Part shown: positions 36,049-45,130 of the stretch, piece by piece
Layout: each line of letters opens with the position of its first letter
How positions within the stretch are numbered: the first letter of the stretch is position 1
Assembly: GCA_964475755.1 (NCBI GenBank)
Contig: CAYYXR010000011.1
Span: 1-64,000, forward strand
From: UBA11612 sp964475755
GTDB lineage: Bacteria; Pseudomonadota; Alphaproteobacteria; Rhodospirillales; Rhodospirillaceae
Reading direction: 5' to 3'
Length of the DNA stretch: 64,000 bases
Position numbers and translations under genes: made by a program
Notes under the pieces: model-generated
Told to the model about the DNA's origin: nothing
Databases searched by the model: none
What the model saw: the letters and a program-made list of their open reading frames with translations, nothing else

Positions 36049-39000
36049 ATGCGGTTCGAGCGTCGTTTTACGACAAAAGGTAAATCGCCGTACGACGGCA
36101 TAGAGTTCAGATCCACGACCAGCGAAATTCGAAATCCGGACGGCTCCGTCATTTTCAAACAAGATGACGTCATTGTGCCGGCACGTTGGTCACAAGTCGC
36201 ATGCGACATTCTATCGCAAAAGTATTTTCGCCGAGCGGGTGTTCCCGAAAAGCTGAGCAGCACGCCTGAGAAAGACGTGCCGGAGTTCCTCTGGCGCAGC
36301 CGACCGGCGGAAGACAATAAAGGATTTGGAGCGGAAACAGATTCTCGGCAGGTATTCGACCGACTTGCCGGCGCATGGACGTATTGGGGCTGGAAAGCGG
36401 GGCTGTTCGACAGCACCGATGATTCTTCCGCCTTCTTTGATGAGATGCGATTCACGCTCGCCACTCAAATGGGCGCGCCAAATTCCCCGCAGTGGTTCAA
36501 TACAGGTTTGCACTGGGCGTACGGTATCGACGGGCCTTCGCAAGGACACTTTTACGTTGATTACAAAACCGGCGAACTGACCAAATCTGACTCCGCTTAT
36601 GTCCACCCCCAACCCCACGCTTGCTTCATTCAGTCCGTGGACGACGACTTGGTGAACGAAGGCGGCATCATGGACCTTTGGGTGCGCGAAGGTCGATTGT
36701 TCAAATACGGCTCGGGCACGGGAACCAATTTCTCCGCATTGCGCGCTGATAGTGAACCACTGTCGGGGGGCGGAAAATCGTCCGGTCTGATGAGTTGGCT
36801 AAAAATAGGCGACAGGGCCGCGGGAGCGATTAAATCCGGCGGGACCACGCGCCGCGCCGCCAAAATGGTCATTCTCAATGCCGATCACCCGGACATTGAA
36901 GCGTTTATCGATTGGAAGGTCAGAGAGGAGCAAAAGGTTGCTGCGCTTGTCGCCGGCTCGCGGCTCGCGAATAAGCATCTCAACTTGGTGTTGCGCGCGT
37001 GCCGCGAATGGGACGGCGAGGACACCGAAAAGCGCTTCGATCCGAAAGAGAACACGCAGCTTAAAAAGGAGTTGAAAGCAGCGCGAGACGCCATGCTCCC
37101 CGATAGTCTTGTTCAGCGCGTTTTGCAGTTCGCGCGCCAGGGCTACACAAGCATCGAGTTTCCCGAATTTGATACGGATTGGGACTCCGAAGCCTACGCA
37201 ACAGTTTCAGGACAGAACTCAAATAATAGTGTCCGTGTCACCGACGATTTTTTGCACGCCGTCGAAATCAATGCGGACTGGACTCTTACGCGCCGGACGG
37301 ATGGAGAAACGGCCAAAACCATAAATGCGCGCGAGTTGTGGGATCAGATTGGGGAGGCCGCATGGCAGTGCGCAGACCCCGGGTTGCAGTTCGATACGAC
37401 GATCAATGATTGGCACACCTGCCCCGAGTCCGGCCGCATTAATGCGTCCAACCCATGCTCGGAATATATGTTCCTAGACAATACAGCATGCAATTTGGCG
37501 TCTCTGAACCTCCTGGCCTTCAGGAACCCGGATGGCAGCTTCGATTTCGAGGGATTTGAACACGCCGTTCGTTTGTGGACGGTAACCCTTGAAATTTCTG
37601 TCTTGATGGCACAGTTCCCATCGCGAGAGATCGCAACGCTGTCTCACAGGTACAGAACTCTCGGCCTGGGCTACGCCAATCTCGGCGGGCTTCTCATGGC
37701 CAACGGCCTTGGCTACGACAGCGATGAGGGACGCGCGATTTGCGGAGCCATTACCGCCCTCATGACCGGGCAAAGCTACGCTACGTCTGCGGAGATTGCC
37801 GAAGAACATGGGCCGTTCCCAGGCTATGCGGCAAACAAGGAGCACATGCTGCGGGTGATTCGAAACCATCGGCGGGCAGCGTATGGTCACCATGACGATT
37901 TCGAACAGCTCCAAACGCCGCCGAAAGCTCTAAACGCCGCCGACTGCCCCGACTGCGCCCTGATCGCTGCCGCCAAATCGGCATGGGACCGCGCTCTGGA
38001 ACTCGGCACTGCGCACGGTTACCGGAACGCACAAGTCAGCGTCATTGCGCCAACAGGCACAATCGGACTCGTCATGGATTGCGATACAACCGGGATCGAG
38101 CCGGATTTCGCATTGGTTAAATTTAAGAAATTGGCGGGCGGCGGCTATTTTAAAATCATCAACCGCATTGTACCGCTCGCACTCAAATCTCTCGGTTATA
38201 GCAATGCGCAGATCGAAGACATCGTTCGGTACGCTGTTGGCAACGGCACGCTCAAAGGCGCTCCAGCCATCAACCCCATGACATTACAGGACCGGGGATT
38301 TGACACGTCCGCAGTAGAAGCGATCGAAGGCGGACTTGAACAGGCCTTCGATATTAAATTCGCTTTCAATCAATACACGCTGGGTTATGACTTCTGTACC
38401 GAGAAACTGGGATTCAATGAAGAACAGCTAGACGATCCCGGATTTAACATGCTCGATGCGCTGGGATACACACGCGAAGACATTGAACGGGCAAACACCT
38501 ACGTCTGCGGAGCGATGACCCTGGAAGGTGCTCCGCACCTCAAAGACGAGCACCTGCCTGTGTTTGATTGCGCAAATCCGTGCGGCAGAATCGGAAAAAG
38601 GTCCCTTTCGGCAGAAGGGCACATATTGATGATGGCAGCCGCTCAGCCATTCATTTCCGGTGCGATCTCAAAAACCATCAACATGCCGAACTCGGCCACG
38701 GTCGAGGATTGCAAGAATGCCTACATGCTGTCTTGGAAAATGGGCCTGAAGGCAAATGCTTTGTACCGGGACGGATCAAAATTGTCACAACCGCTGGCCG
38801 CGGCCATTCTCGAAGACGACTCAGAGGACAATGACGCAATCGCCGAAGTCACCAAGGCCCCCGCTGCCGGCCGCGCCGAAATAGTCGCGGAGCGGATTAT
38901 CGAGCGGGTTGTCGCCAGAGAACGCAAACGTCTTCCGGACCGCCGCAAAGGCTACACACAGAAAGCACTGGTCGGCGGGCACAAAGTCTATTTGCGGACC

Positions 39001-39729
39001 GGTGAGTACAACGACGGACAAGTCGGCGAAATCTTCATCGATATGCACAAGGAAGGTGCCGCCTTCCGAAGCCTAATGAACAATTTCGCCATCGCTATTT
39101 CGATAGGTTTGCAATACGGCGTGCCGCTCGAAGAATTCGTCGATGCGTTCACGTTCACGCGCTTTGACCCCGCGGGCGTGGTCGAAGGCAACTCGTCCAT
39201 TAAAATGGCCACATCGATTTTGGATTACATTTTCCGCGAGTTGGCGGTGAGCTACCTTGGCCGAAACGATCTCGCTCACGCGGAAGCCCACGATGTGCTA
39301 CCCGACGCAATGGGAGATGGGGAACAGGCCGAAAAGCTTCTGCAATTGGCGGAAAAAACGGTCTCTCAAGGTTTTATTCGCTCATCGAATCTCTATTTCA
39401 TCCGCCCGCCAGCGAACAACGATCGCGGGCGCGGTGGTGACGCCTCTTCGCCGCGCGGAAACGACGCTGTGTCCGATCGCTCGTTTATCTCGTCTTCAAA
39501 ATCGTCATCTGCCGCCCTGAGCTCGCGGGCCGAACCCATCGCAGAGGAGGAAATGCAGGTGAACGTCCGCGTCACCGAAATGACCGGAACCAAACGGAGC
39601 GCTGTACACGTCGCGAGAATGAAAGGCTATGAGGGTGATGCCTGCGGCGATTGCGGGAATTTTACACTTCTTAGGAACGGCACCTGCATGAAATGCGATA
39701 CCTGCGGCGCAACCAGTGGGTGCTCCTAA
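36049..39729 (+). CDS. nrdJ: adenosylcobalamin-dependent (class II) ribonucleotide reductase
   Basis: NrdJ reduces ribonucleotides to deoxyribonucleotides using a B12-derived thiyl radical, with or without oxygen. The protein is about 1226 aa from ATG 36049, which has an AAGG site eight bases upstream. Markers are WFNTGL near residue 150, NPCSEYMFLDNTACNLASLNL (catalytic-site and radical-cysteine region), and the APTGTIGLVMDCDTTGIEP finger loop. The N-terminal part (MRFERRFTT) is typical of the long alphaproteobacterial form. The C-terminal region ends with a zinc-ribbon-like CGDCGN ... CxxCDTCG and a redox-active cysteine tail (TSGCS). An earlier ATG at 35980 only adds unlike residues. Confidence 0.96.
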   Translation: MRFERRFTTKGKSPYDGIEFRSTTSEIRNPDGSVIFKQDDVIVPARWSQVACDILSQKYFRRAGVPEKLSSTPEKDVPEFLWRSRPAEDNKGFGAETDSRQVFDRLAGAWTYWGWKAGLFDSTDDSSAFFDEMRFTLATQMGAPNSPQWFNTGLHWAYGIDGPSQGHFYVDYKTGELTKSDSAYVHPQPHACFIQSVDDDLVNEGGIMDLWVREGRLFKYGSGTGTNFSALRADSEPLSGGGKSSGLMSWLKIGDRAAGAIKSGGTTRRAAKMVILNADHPDIEAFIDWKVREEQKVAALVAGSRLANKHLNLVLRACREWDGEDTEKRFDPKENTQLKKELKAARDAMLPDSLVQRVLQFARQGYTSIEFPEFDTDWDSEAYATVSGQNSNNSVRVTDDFLHAVEINADWTLTRRTDGETAKTINARELWDQIGEAAWQCADPGLQFDTTINDWHTCPESGRINASNPCSEYMFLDNTACNLASLNLLAFRNPDGSFDFEGFEHAVRLWTVTLEISVLMAQFPSREIATLSHRYRTLGLGYANLGGLLMANGLGYDSDEGRAICGAITALMTGQSYATSAEIAEEHGPFPGYAANKEHMLRVIRNHRRAAYGHHDDFEQLQTPPKALNAADCPDCALIAAAKSAWDRALELGTAHGYRNAQVSVIAPTGTIGLVMDCDTTGIEPDFALVKFKKLAGGGYFKIINRIVPLALKSLGYSNAQIEDIVRYAVGNGTLKGAPAINPMTLQDRGFDTSAVEAIEGGLEQAFDIKFAFNQYTLGYDFCTEKLGFNEEQLDDPGFNMLDALGYTREDIERANTYVCGAMTLEGAPHLKDEHLPVFDCANPCGRIGKRSLSAEGHILMMAAAQPFISGAISKTINMPNSATVEDCKNAYMLSWKMGLKANALYRDGSKLSQPLAAAILEDDSEDNDAIAEVTKAPAAGRAEIVAERIIERVVARERKRLPDRRKGYTQKALVGGHKVYLRTGEYNDGQVGEIFIDMHKEGAAFRSLMNNFAIAISIGLQYGVPLEEFVDAFTFTRFDPAGVVEGNSSIKMATSILDYIFRELAVSYLGRNDLAHAEAHDVLPDAMGDGEQAEKLLQLAEKTVSQGFIRSSNLYFIRPPANNDRGRGGDASSPRGNDAVSDRSFISSSKSSSAALSSRAEPIAEEEMQVNVRVTEMTGTKRSAVHVARMKGYEGDACGDCGNFTLLRNGTCMKCDTCGATSGCS

Positions 39730-39787
39730 CGCCAATCTCAAAGTACATTCCCATGACGATGTCCACGGCCATAGAAAGCTAGCCTGA

Positions 39788-40783
39788 ATGGCGCTTCCCG
39801 CAGAAGTCACCAACAAATCGGTCGCCGATCCGATCAAGATATCCGGGTTCCCTGCGCAATCCTCCGCCCCAACCGTTGGATCGTGCTTTGGCGAATTCTT
39901 GCGACGTATCGTCCCCAGCCATACTGCGTATTCACTGGCGCGCGGCGCTTGCGAAGATGCCATAAAAACGCTGCGTACGGAACTGCGGCCCGCAGCGGCA
40001 AAACGGGACGGCGAGACTGCTGGCGATCAACCTGACCATTTCATTGTGGGATCGGTGGGCAAGCGAACCTCTGTTGCCCCCATTGGCGAGGTCGATGTGC
40101 TTTATCTCTTGCCGGAAAAACTGAAGGCACAAAAATCCGGAGACGCACTGAAGGTTGTATGGGCGGTCCTCAAGAATAAATTCGATGGTACCAAGATAGG
40201 GGAAACAAGCGTCGTACTTCGCCGCGGCGAACACTGGGTTAATGTCATTCCAGGCCGCGACCATAACGGCGCGTTTCTGATTCCAGGCCGCCCCACAGTT
40301 CAGAGGTCTTCAGGTTGGACCATTACAAACCCGGTGGCCGAAGCTGCGACGCTGCGATTGTCGGATAGCCTCTACGGTGGGCGTCCACGGCTACTCCTCA
40401 CAGTGCTGAAAGCTTGGCGCGATCACTCCGGCGTTCCCATCTCCTCATACGCACTTGAGCTCCTATCGCAGGAATTCTATTCGGGGGCGCCGAGACCGTA
40501 TGATCTGGAGCGGGCCGTTGTGGAGTTTTGGGCATGGGCCCGGAAACGTACTCCTTGCGCATTGAAACCGCCCGGCGGACAGTCTGCAGTCGAGGTGGGC
40601 ACTCATTGGCACCAGAAAGCGAAGGCGGCGTACTGGCGCACGACGCTGGCCGAGCATCACGTTTCTACAGGGAAGATTGTCGATGCCGCGTTGGAATGGC
40701 GGCAACTGTTAGGACCTATATTTCCGGTCCCCGGCGAAGGCGCTCCGCTTGCGCCGCCCATATTTAAGGAAGCAAACCGCTAA
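39788..40783 (+). CDS. stand-alone CD-NTase-like (cGAS/DncV/OAS-type) nucleotidyltransferase, catalytic site degenerate
   Basis: A 331-residue protein with the layout of the SMODS/CD-NTase group. The GS loop is at G88-S89, in the pattern GS-x11-E-V-D (E101, D103). The third catalytic strand reads WVNVIPG, with N152 where CD-NTases have Asp. A helical OAS-like C-terminal half includes VLKAWRDHSG and SSYALELL, and the closing segment WRQLLGPIFP resembles the usual W-x-x-LFG-x-x-FP. E101 and N152 in place of Asp suggest a weak or lost nucleotide cyclase. There is no CBASS effector, ubiquitin-like cap gene or membrane partner beside it: nrdJ is upstream, and serA is convergent with overlapping stops. 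It could be a nucleotide- or RNA-binding relic. The fold is likely; activity is doubtful. Confidence 0.65.
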   Translation: MALPAEVTNKSVADPIKISGFPAQSSAPTVGSCFGEFLRRIVPSHTAYSLARGACEDAIKTLRTELRPAAAKRDGETAGDQPDHFIVGSVGKRTSVAPIGEVDVLYLLPEKLKAQKSGDALKVVWAVLKNKFDGTKIGETSVVLRRGEHWVNVIPGRDHNGAFLIPGRPTVQRSSGWTITNPVAEAATLRLSDSLYGGRPRLLLTVLKAWRDHSGVPISSYALELLSQEFYSGAPRPYDLERAVVEFWAWARKRTPCALKPPGGQSAVEVGTHWHQKAKAAYWRTTLAEHHVSTGKIVDAALEWRQLLGPIFPVPGEGAPLAPPIFKEANR

Positions 40784-42027
40784 TCCGGCGCTTCGTGCAG
40801 AAACCGTGTGCGCAATGTGCCCGGAATAGCGGCCAGATCCTTGCGTATCCCCATACCGGCTTCAACACGGCCGATCACGTCGGTCACGACGTAGCCAATA
40901 TCCTCGTCGGTTCTGAGGTATTGGCCGGAGATGTTGATCTCTCGCTTTGAAAAAACATCCGAGATATCCGACAAAACGCCGGGCACATTTTTGTGTATGT
41001 GCATGAACCGAGTTGCATTGGACTGCGGCGGCAGCGCAACCTCTGGGAAGTTCACTGCACCGAGGGTCGAACCATTGTCGGAATAGCGGATGAGTTTTTC
41101 AGCAACTTCATTGCCGATGTTTGCTTGCGCCTCTTCCGTAGAGCCGCCAATGTGCGGGGTTAGAATGACATTACGCAACCCGCGCAATGGGCTTTCAAAC
41201 ATCTCTTCGAGAGCGGCAGGCTCTTTCGGGAAAACGTCAACTGCAGCACCCGCCAATTGGCCGTCCTTCAGTGCCGAAGCCAACGCCGGAATATCGACGA
41301 CCGTCCCTCTCGAAGCATTGATCAGAAATGTCCCTTTTCTCATTTTGGCAATACAGTCGGCGGTAATAAGGTTTTTGGTCTCCGGAAGCTCAGGGACGTG
41401 AAGAGAAACGACATCCGAGACTTCCAGCAATTCATCGAGCGAGCGGCAGGAAACCGCATTACCAATAGCAAGCTTTTCGATTATATCGTAGTAACGCACT
41501 TGCATGCCCATGGCTTCCGCCATGACCGATAGCTGCGTTCCAATATGACCGTAGCCCACAATACCCAAGACCTTGCCTCGGATCTCCCGGGCACCCTTTA
41601 CGCTCTTATCCCACTGGCCTTCGTGCGCACCCCAGGATCTCTGCGGCACACCCCTGAACAGCATTATGATCTCCGCAAGAACAAGCTCAGCAACGGAACG
41701 CGTGTTGGAATACGGTGCATTAAATACTGGAATGCCGTTTAACTTGGCGGCCTTTAGATCAACCTGATTGGTGCCAATGCAAAAACAACCAATGGTCAAC
41801 AATTTTTTGGCTACCGACAGTATATCCGCTGTCAATTTTGTTCGCGACCGAATGCCTAAAATATGAACATCCCGAATCTTTTCCTTAAGCTCGGCGTTAT
41901 CCAGGGCACTGCTCACGCTTTCAATCGTTGTATATTCACTGCGATTAAAGAGGTCCGCGGCGTTTCCGTGAACATTTTCGAGCAACAGAATTTTTATTTT
42001 TTTCTTTGGGAGGGAGAGTTTTTCCAA
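40780..42027 (-). CDS. serA: D-3-phosphoglycerate dehydrogenase (E. coli SerA type)
   Basis: The first step of serine synthesis, oxidising 3-phosphoglycerate with NAD+. About 415 aa of the E. coli-type short form. The NAD loop is GYGHIGTQ; the catalytic residues are Arg in INASRGTVVD, a downstream Glu, and His in TPHIGGSTEEAQ. A C-terminal ACT domain (MHIHKNVPGVLSDI) gives serine feedback. No ATG lies near the expected start. TTG 42027 gives an N terminus MEKLSLPKKKIKILLLE that aligns with E. coli MAKVSLEKDKIKFLLVE. The frame is open further upstream to 42195, but that overlaps the divergent ridA. Confidence 0.93.
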   Translation of the reverse strand: MEKLSLPKKKIKILLLENVHGNAADLFNRSEYTTIESVSSALDNAELKEKIRDVHILGIRSRTKLTADILSVAKKLLTIGCFCIGTNQVDLKAAKLNGIPVFNAPYSNTRSVAELVLAEIIMLFRGVPQRSWGAHEGQWDKSVKGAREIRGKVLGIVGYGHIGTQLSVMAEAMGMQVRYYDIIEKLAIGNAVSCRSLDELLEVSDVVSLHVPELPETKNLITADCIAKMRKGTFLINASRGTVVDIPALASALKDGQLAGAAVDVFPKEPAALEEMFESPLRGLRNVILTPHIGGSTEEAQANIGNEVAEKLIRYSDNGSTLGAVNFPEVALPPQSNATRFMHIHKNVPGVLSDISDVFSKREINISGQYLRTDEDIGYVVTDVIGRVEAGMGIRKDLAAIPGTLRTRFLHEAPD

Positions 42028-42154
42028 AGGACAATATCCGTCATAATACGTGTAACGAATCCGGCGATAACCAAATGTAGAACGAGGCAAAGTCCTACTT
42101 ATGGCCGCAATTGACGCCGGAGTAACATATTTGGAACCGCACGGGGAGCCCGCA

Positions 42155-42622
42155 ATGGCAGGCAATGTCGAAAAGAAACTAAAAGAATTAGGCATATCCC
42201 TGCCCGCGGCGACAGCTCCAGTTGCAAACTACGTGCCTTATGTCCAATCGGGCAATCTGGTGTTTGTGTCCGGGCAATTGCCGATACTGAACGGTGAAAT
42301 ACAGTGCAAAGGCATTGTCGGGACGGATGTTTCAACAGATGAGGCTTACAAAGGAGCTAGATTGTGCGCCCTGAACTTGGTCGCTCAGGTTAAATCCGCC
42401 TGTTCGGGCGACCTAGACCGCGTCAAGCGTGTCATAAAACTGACTGGGTTTGTGGCCTCAGGCTCCGATTTTAAAGATCATCCGAAAGTCGTAAACGGTG
42501 CCTCAGATACAATGGTTGAGGTTTTCGGCGATATTGGACGCCACGCAAGAGCAGCGGTCGGCTCGTCATCGTTGCCGGTGGGAGCTGCCGTTGAAGTCGA
42601 GGGCATTTTTGAAATCGAATAG
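42155..42622 (+). CDS. ridA: RidA-family (YjgF/YER057c/UK114) enamine/imine deaminase
   Basis: A 155-residue member of the RidA superfamily, which hydrolyses reactive enamines formed by PLP enzymes. The subgroup is the longer one with the N-terminal KKLKELGISLP segment. It has VSGQLPI, the central GAxxCALNLVAQVKSA helix and the C-terminal LPVGAAVEVEGIFEIE. The start was set at ATG 42155 because GGGGAG lies six bases upstream; an earlier ATG at 42101 would overlap serA territory. Divergence from serA makes sense, as RidA protects against products of serine/threonine dehydratase (inference). Confidence 0.9.
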   Translation: MAGNVEKKLKELGISLPAATAPVANYVPYVQSGNLVFVSGQLPILNGEIQCKGIVGTDVSTDEAYKGARLCALNLVAQVKSACSGDLDRVKRVIKLTGFVASGSDFKDHPKVVNGASDTMVEVFGDIGRHARAAVGSSSLPVGAAVEVEGIFEIE

Positions 42623-42648
42623 TTTGCTGTAGTTGCACAGATACGGAT

Positions 42649-43863
42649 ATGGACGACGAACGTCCCGACAACGATTCACTAGATTTTGAAGACCTCACTA
42701 TAAAGGTGTTGCCGAGCATCAATGATGTTCCGGCGGAACAGTGGGACAAGTGCGCAGCGATTGGATCCAGCACACATAATCCATTCGTTCGCCATGGATT
42801 TCTAAGTGCTTTGGAAGATTCTGGATCTGCCGACGGAGAGTCCGGATGGCAGCCACAGCACGTAGTCATCGAGAATTTGGATGGTGAGGCGCTGGCCTGC
42901 GCACCACTTTATCTAAAAAATCACTCCTACGGTGAATACGTGTTTGATTGGGGGTGGGCTGACGCATATCACCGCGCAGGAGGCCGCTACTATCCGAAGC
43001 TCCAGTGCGCAGTTCCCTTTTCTCCGGTCACCGGCCCCCGCCTCATGTCCCGTCCGGACCTTACTCCTGAGCAACAGGAAACTCTAAAACGCGGCCTACT
43101 CGGAGGAATGGTGGAGTTGGCGAAGAGACTAAAGGTTTCTTCTCTTCACATCACATTTTGCACTTCTACCGACTATCATGTGATGTCTGAGGCCGGGCTA
43201 TTGGCCCGCCTCGGTGAGCAATATCACTGGCAAAATCATGATTACAACACGCTCGATGATTTCCTCGACGAACTATCGTCGAGGAAACGCAAAGCAATTC
43301 GAAAAGAACGCGAAAAAGCCAACAGCTACGGCCTTAATATTAGGACGCTCAGAGGCAACGAGATTAAGGCGCATCATTGGGATGCATTTTTCAGATTTTA
43401 TATGAGCACGTCGGATCGCAAATGGGGACAAGCCTATCTTACGCGCGAGTTTTTCGAACTCATGTCAGAACGTATGGGCGATGCCGTTGTCCTGATGGTT
43501 GGCGAAGATAACGGCCAGCCGGTCTGCGGGGCACTCAACCTGCTTGGAGGCGACACGCTATTCGGGCGCAATTGGGGAACAGCAGTTGATCTCCCCATGC
43601 TCCACTTCGAAGTCTGCTATTACCGCGCTATCGATTTTGCGATCGAGCACAAACTTAAATGGGTCGAAGCTGGCGCCCAGGGTCCGCATAAAATTCAACG
43701 CGGATATCTGCCCAAGCGGACTTATTCCGCACACTGGATCGCTGACCCGGGTTTTAGGGAAGCCGTAGCTGATTTCCTGAAACGTGAGCGTGCTGCCATT
43801 GAGGCGGACGTACAGGCGCAAACCACGCTCGGGCCCTTTAAACGCACAGATCAAAGTCCCTAG
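42649..43863 (+). CDS. GNAT-fold protein of the COG3146/DUF482 family
   Basis: A 404-residue protein related to peptidoglycan-linked FemAB-like acyltransferases. Family hallmarks include NPFVRHGFLSALEDSGSA near residue 45, YVFDWGWADAYHRAG, the lysine/arginine-rich SSRKRKAIRKEREKA, and EAGAQGPHKIQRGYLPKRTYSAHW towards the end. The acyl donor and acceptor are not established for this family; aminoacyl-tRNA is possible by analogy. It is 26 bases after ridA, the same pairing seen in other Alphaproteobacteria. The C-terminal 20 residues are variable. Confidence 0.88.
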   Translation: MDDERPDNDSLDFEDLTIKVLPSINDVPAEQWDKCAAIGSSTHNPFVRHGFLSALEDSGSADGESGWQPQHVVIENLDGEALACAPLYLKNHSYGEYVFDWGWADAYHRAGGRYYPKLQCAVPFSPVTGPRLMSRPDLTPEQQETLKRGLLGGMVELAKRLKVSSLHITFCTSTDYHVMSEAGLLARLGEQYHWQNHDYNTLDDFLDELSSRKRKAIRKEREKANSYGLNIRTLRGNEIKAHHWDAFFRFYMSTSDRKWGQAYLTREFFELMSERMGDAVVLMVGEDNGQPVCGALNLLGGDTLFGRNWGTAVDLPMLHFEVCYYRAIDFAIEHKLKWVEAGAQGPHKIQRGYLPKRTYSAHWIADPGFREAVADFLKRERAAIEADVQAQTTLGPFKRTDQSP

Positions 43864-43870
43864 ACAAATA

Positions 43871-43891
43871 TAACAGTACCAGGTACTATTA
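43871..43891. repeat. imperfect palindrome before the RAYT gene
   Basis: A 21-base near-palindrome is centred on AGTACC-a-GGTACT (43875-43887) with TAA/TTA ends and one mismatch. It lies 28 bases before the RAYT start, outside any gene. Given that RAYTs act on palindromic REP-type elements, it may be a recognition site or the left end of the unit. No second copy was noticed in the window. Confidence 0.5.
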
Positions 43892-43918
43892 AAGTGTTGT
43901 GTAAATTGGATTTTCCGA

Positions 43919-44620
43919 ATGCCCAGACGCCCGCGCGTGTTTTTGCTCGGCCAGCCGATCCATTTGATCCAGCGCGGCCAAAGCGGTTCGCAGGTGTTCT
44001 TCCAGCCCGAAGACGGTCAGCAATATCTCCAACGCCTAGGGGACGCGACGTTCAAGCACGGCCTGGCGGTTCACGCCTACGTGTTGATGCCCAACCACGT
44101 CCACCTGCTTACCACCCCGAAGACACCCGACGCTCTTTCCAAAGCTATGCGGGATATCAATTGGCACTACACACGATACATCAACGCCACCCAGGGCCGG
44201 ACAGGAAGCCTTTGGGACGGCCGGTATAAAGCCTGCGTAGTCGACGCCCCTTCCTACCTATTTCGATGTATGCGCTACGTTGAACTCAATCCACTGCGCG
44301 CAGGATTGGCGTCCGATGCCGAGCAATACCGTTGGTCAAGCTACCGGACCAATGCAGCCGGTGGCGCAGATTCCATCGTATCAGCGCATCCGGAATACTT
44401 GGCGCTTGGGACCAAACCGAAAGATCGTGGAAAAGCCTACCAAGCGCTATTTGAAACACAGCTAAGCCCGGTAGACCTAAACGCTATACGCACGGCCACC
44501 AATGGCGGTTGGGCTTTGGGGTCGGCAGACTTTGAAAAACGGGCCGGAAAAACAGCAGGACAGAACATGGCCCCACGCGGCCCCGGTCGCCCCTGGCCGG
44601 AAAAGAAAACGTCCGCTTAG
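43919..44620 (+). CDS. REP-associated tyrosine transposase (RAYT, IS200-like Y1 fold)
   Basis: A 233-residue HUH-type single-strand nuclease. The metal-binding HxH is H60-V-H62 in LMPNHVHLL. The catalytic tyrosine is in the helix SYLFRCMRYVELNPLRAGL (Y113 or Y120). GSLWDGRYKA and WSSYR complete the RAYT signature. RAYTs are usually single-copy and domesticated rather than mobile, and cut REP palindromes. Complete length with all motifs suggests it is functional. Its stop overlaps that of the convergent thioesterase gene by three bases. It interrupts an otherwise housekeeping stretch and was likely acquired. Confidence 0.9.
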   Translation: MPRRPRVFLLGQPIHLIQRGQSGSQVFFQPEDGQQYLQRLGDATFKHGLAVHAYVLMPNHVHLLTTPKTPDALSKAMRDINWHYTRYINATQGRTGSLWDGRYKACVVDAPSYLFRCMRYVELNPLRAGLASDAEQYRWSSYRTNAAGGADSIVSAHPEYLALGTKPKDRGKAYQALFETQLSPVDLNAIRTATNGGWALGSADFEKRAGKTAGQNMAPRGPGRPWPEKKTSA

Positions 44621-45018
44621 GTTTTTTTGCTCTTAATCTCGATGGGCTGTCCGGCGTCGTTAACCGCCACGTAAGTAAACAATCCCTCTGTTACCAACAG
44701 CGGCTCCCCGTGCCGATGGCGCCTCACCCACGTTTCCACATGCACGGCGATCGAGGTGCGGCCGATCCGCGTAATGCGGGTGTAACAGCTCACTTCATCG
44801 CCGACGAATACGGGCATGTGGAACTGCATGGCATCCACAGCAACGGTGACTGTCCTCTGCCCGGAATGGCTGACCGCGTGAATGCCGCCGGCGATATCCA
44901 TCTGACCGAGAACCCAACCACCGAAGATGTGCCCCGACGTATTGGTATCGGCGGGCATAGCGAGTACACGAATGGACAGTTCCCCCGTCGGTTCTTTCGG
45001 TTTTTCGACTTTAGGCAT
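44617..45018 (-). CDS. YciA-type acyl-CoA thioesterase
   Basis: A hotdog-fold thioesterase of 133 aa. The signature MPADTNTSGHIFGGWVLGQMD covers the active-site Asn/Asp and the central helix. VAVDAMQFHMPVFVGDEV and VHVETWVRR follow. It hydrolyses acyl-CoAs; chain preference cannot be read from the sequence. The end is lysine-rich. It is divergent from parE. Confidence 0.92.
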   Translation of the reverse strand: MPKVEKPKEPTGELSIRVLAMPADTNTSGHIFGGWVLGQMDIAGGIHAVSHSGQRTVTVAVDAMQFHMPVFVGDEVSCYTRITRIGRTSIAVHVETWVRRHRHGEPLLVTEGLFTYVAVNDAGQPIEIKSKKT

Positions 45019-45130
45019 AGGTAACCCATGAATTTATTAACAGCATATTGTATGGATCGGCGGACTCACATACTTTGTCTAGCTAATTCCACCGCCTTGC
45101 TCGGCCTTGCGAGCAAGATCTCGAGAAATT

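Noticed and set aside
39788..40783. A CBASS defence operon
   Set aside because: Only the CD-NTase-like gene is present; neighbours are nrdJ and serA, with no effector, E1/E2/JAB or HORMA/TRIP13 genes.
42028..42195. N-terminal extension of serA
   Set aside because: It overlaps ridA's start region, has no similarity to SerA and would add about 56 atypical residues.
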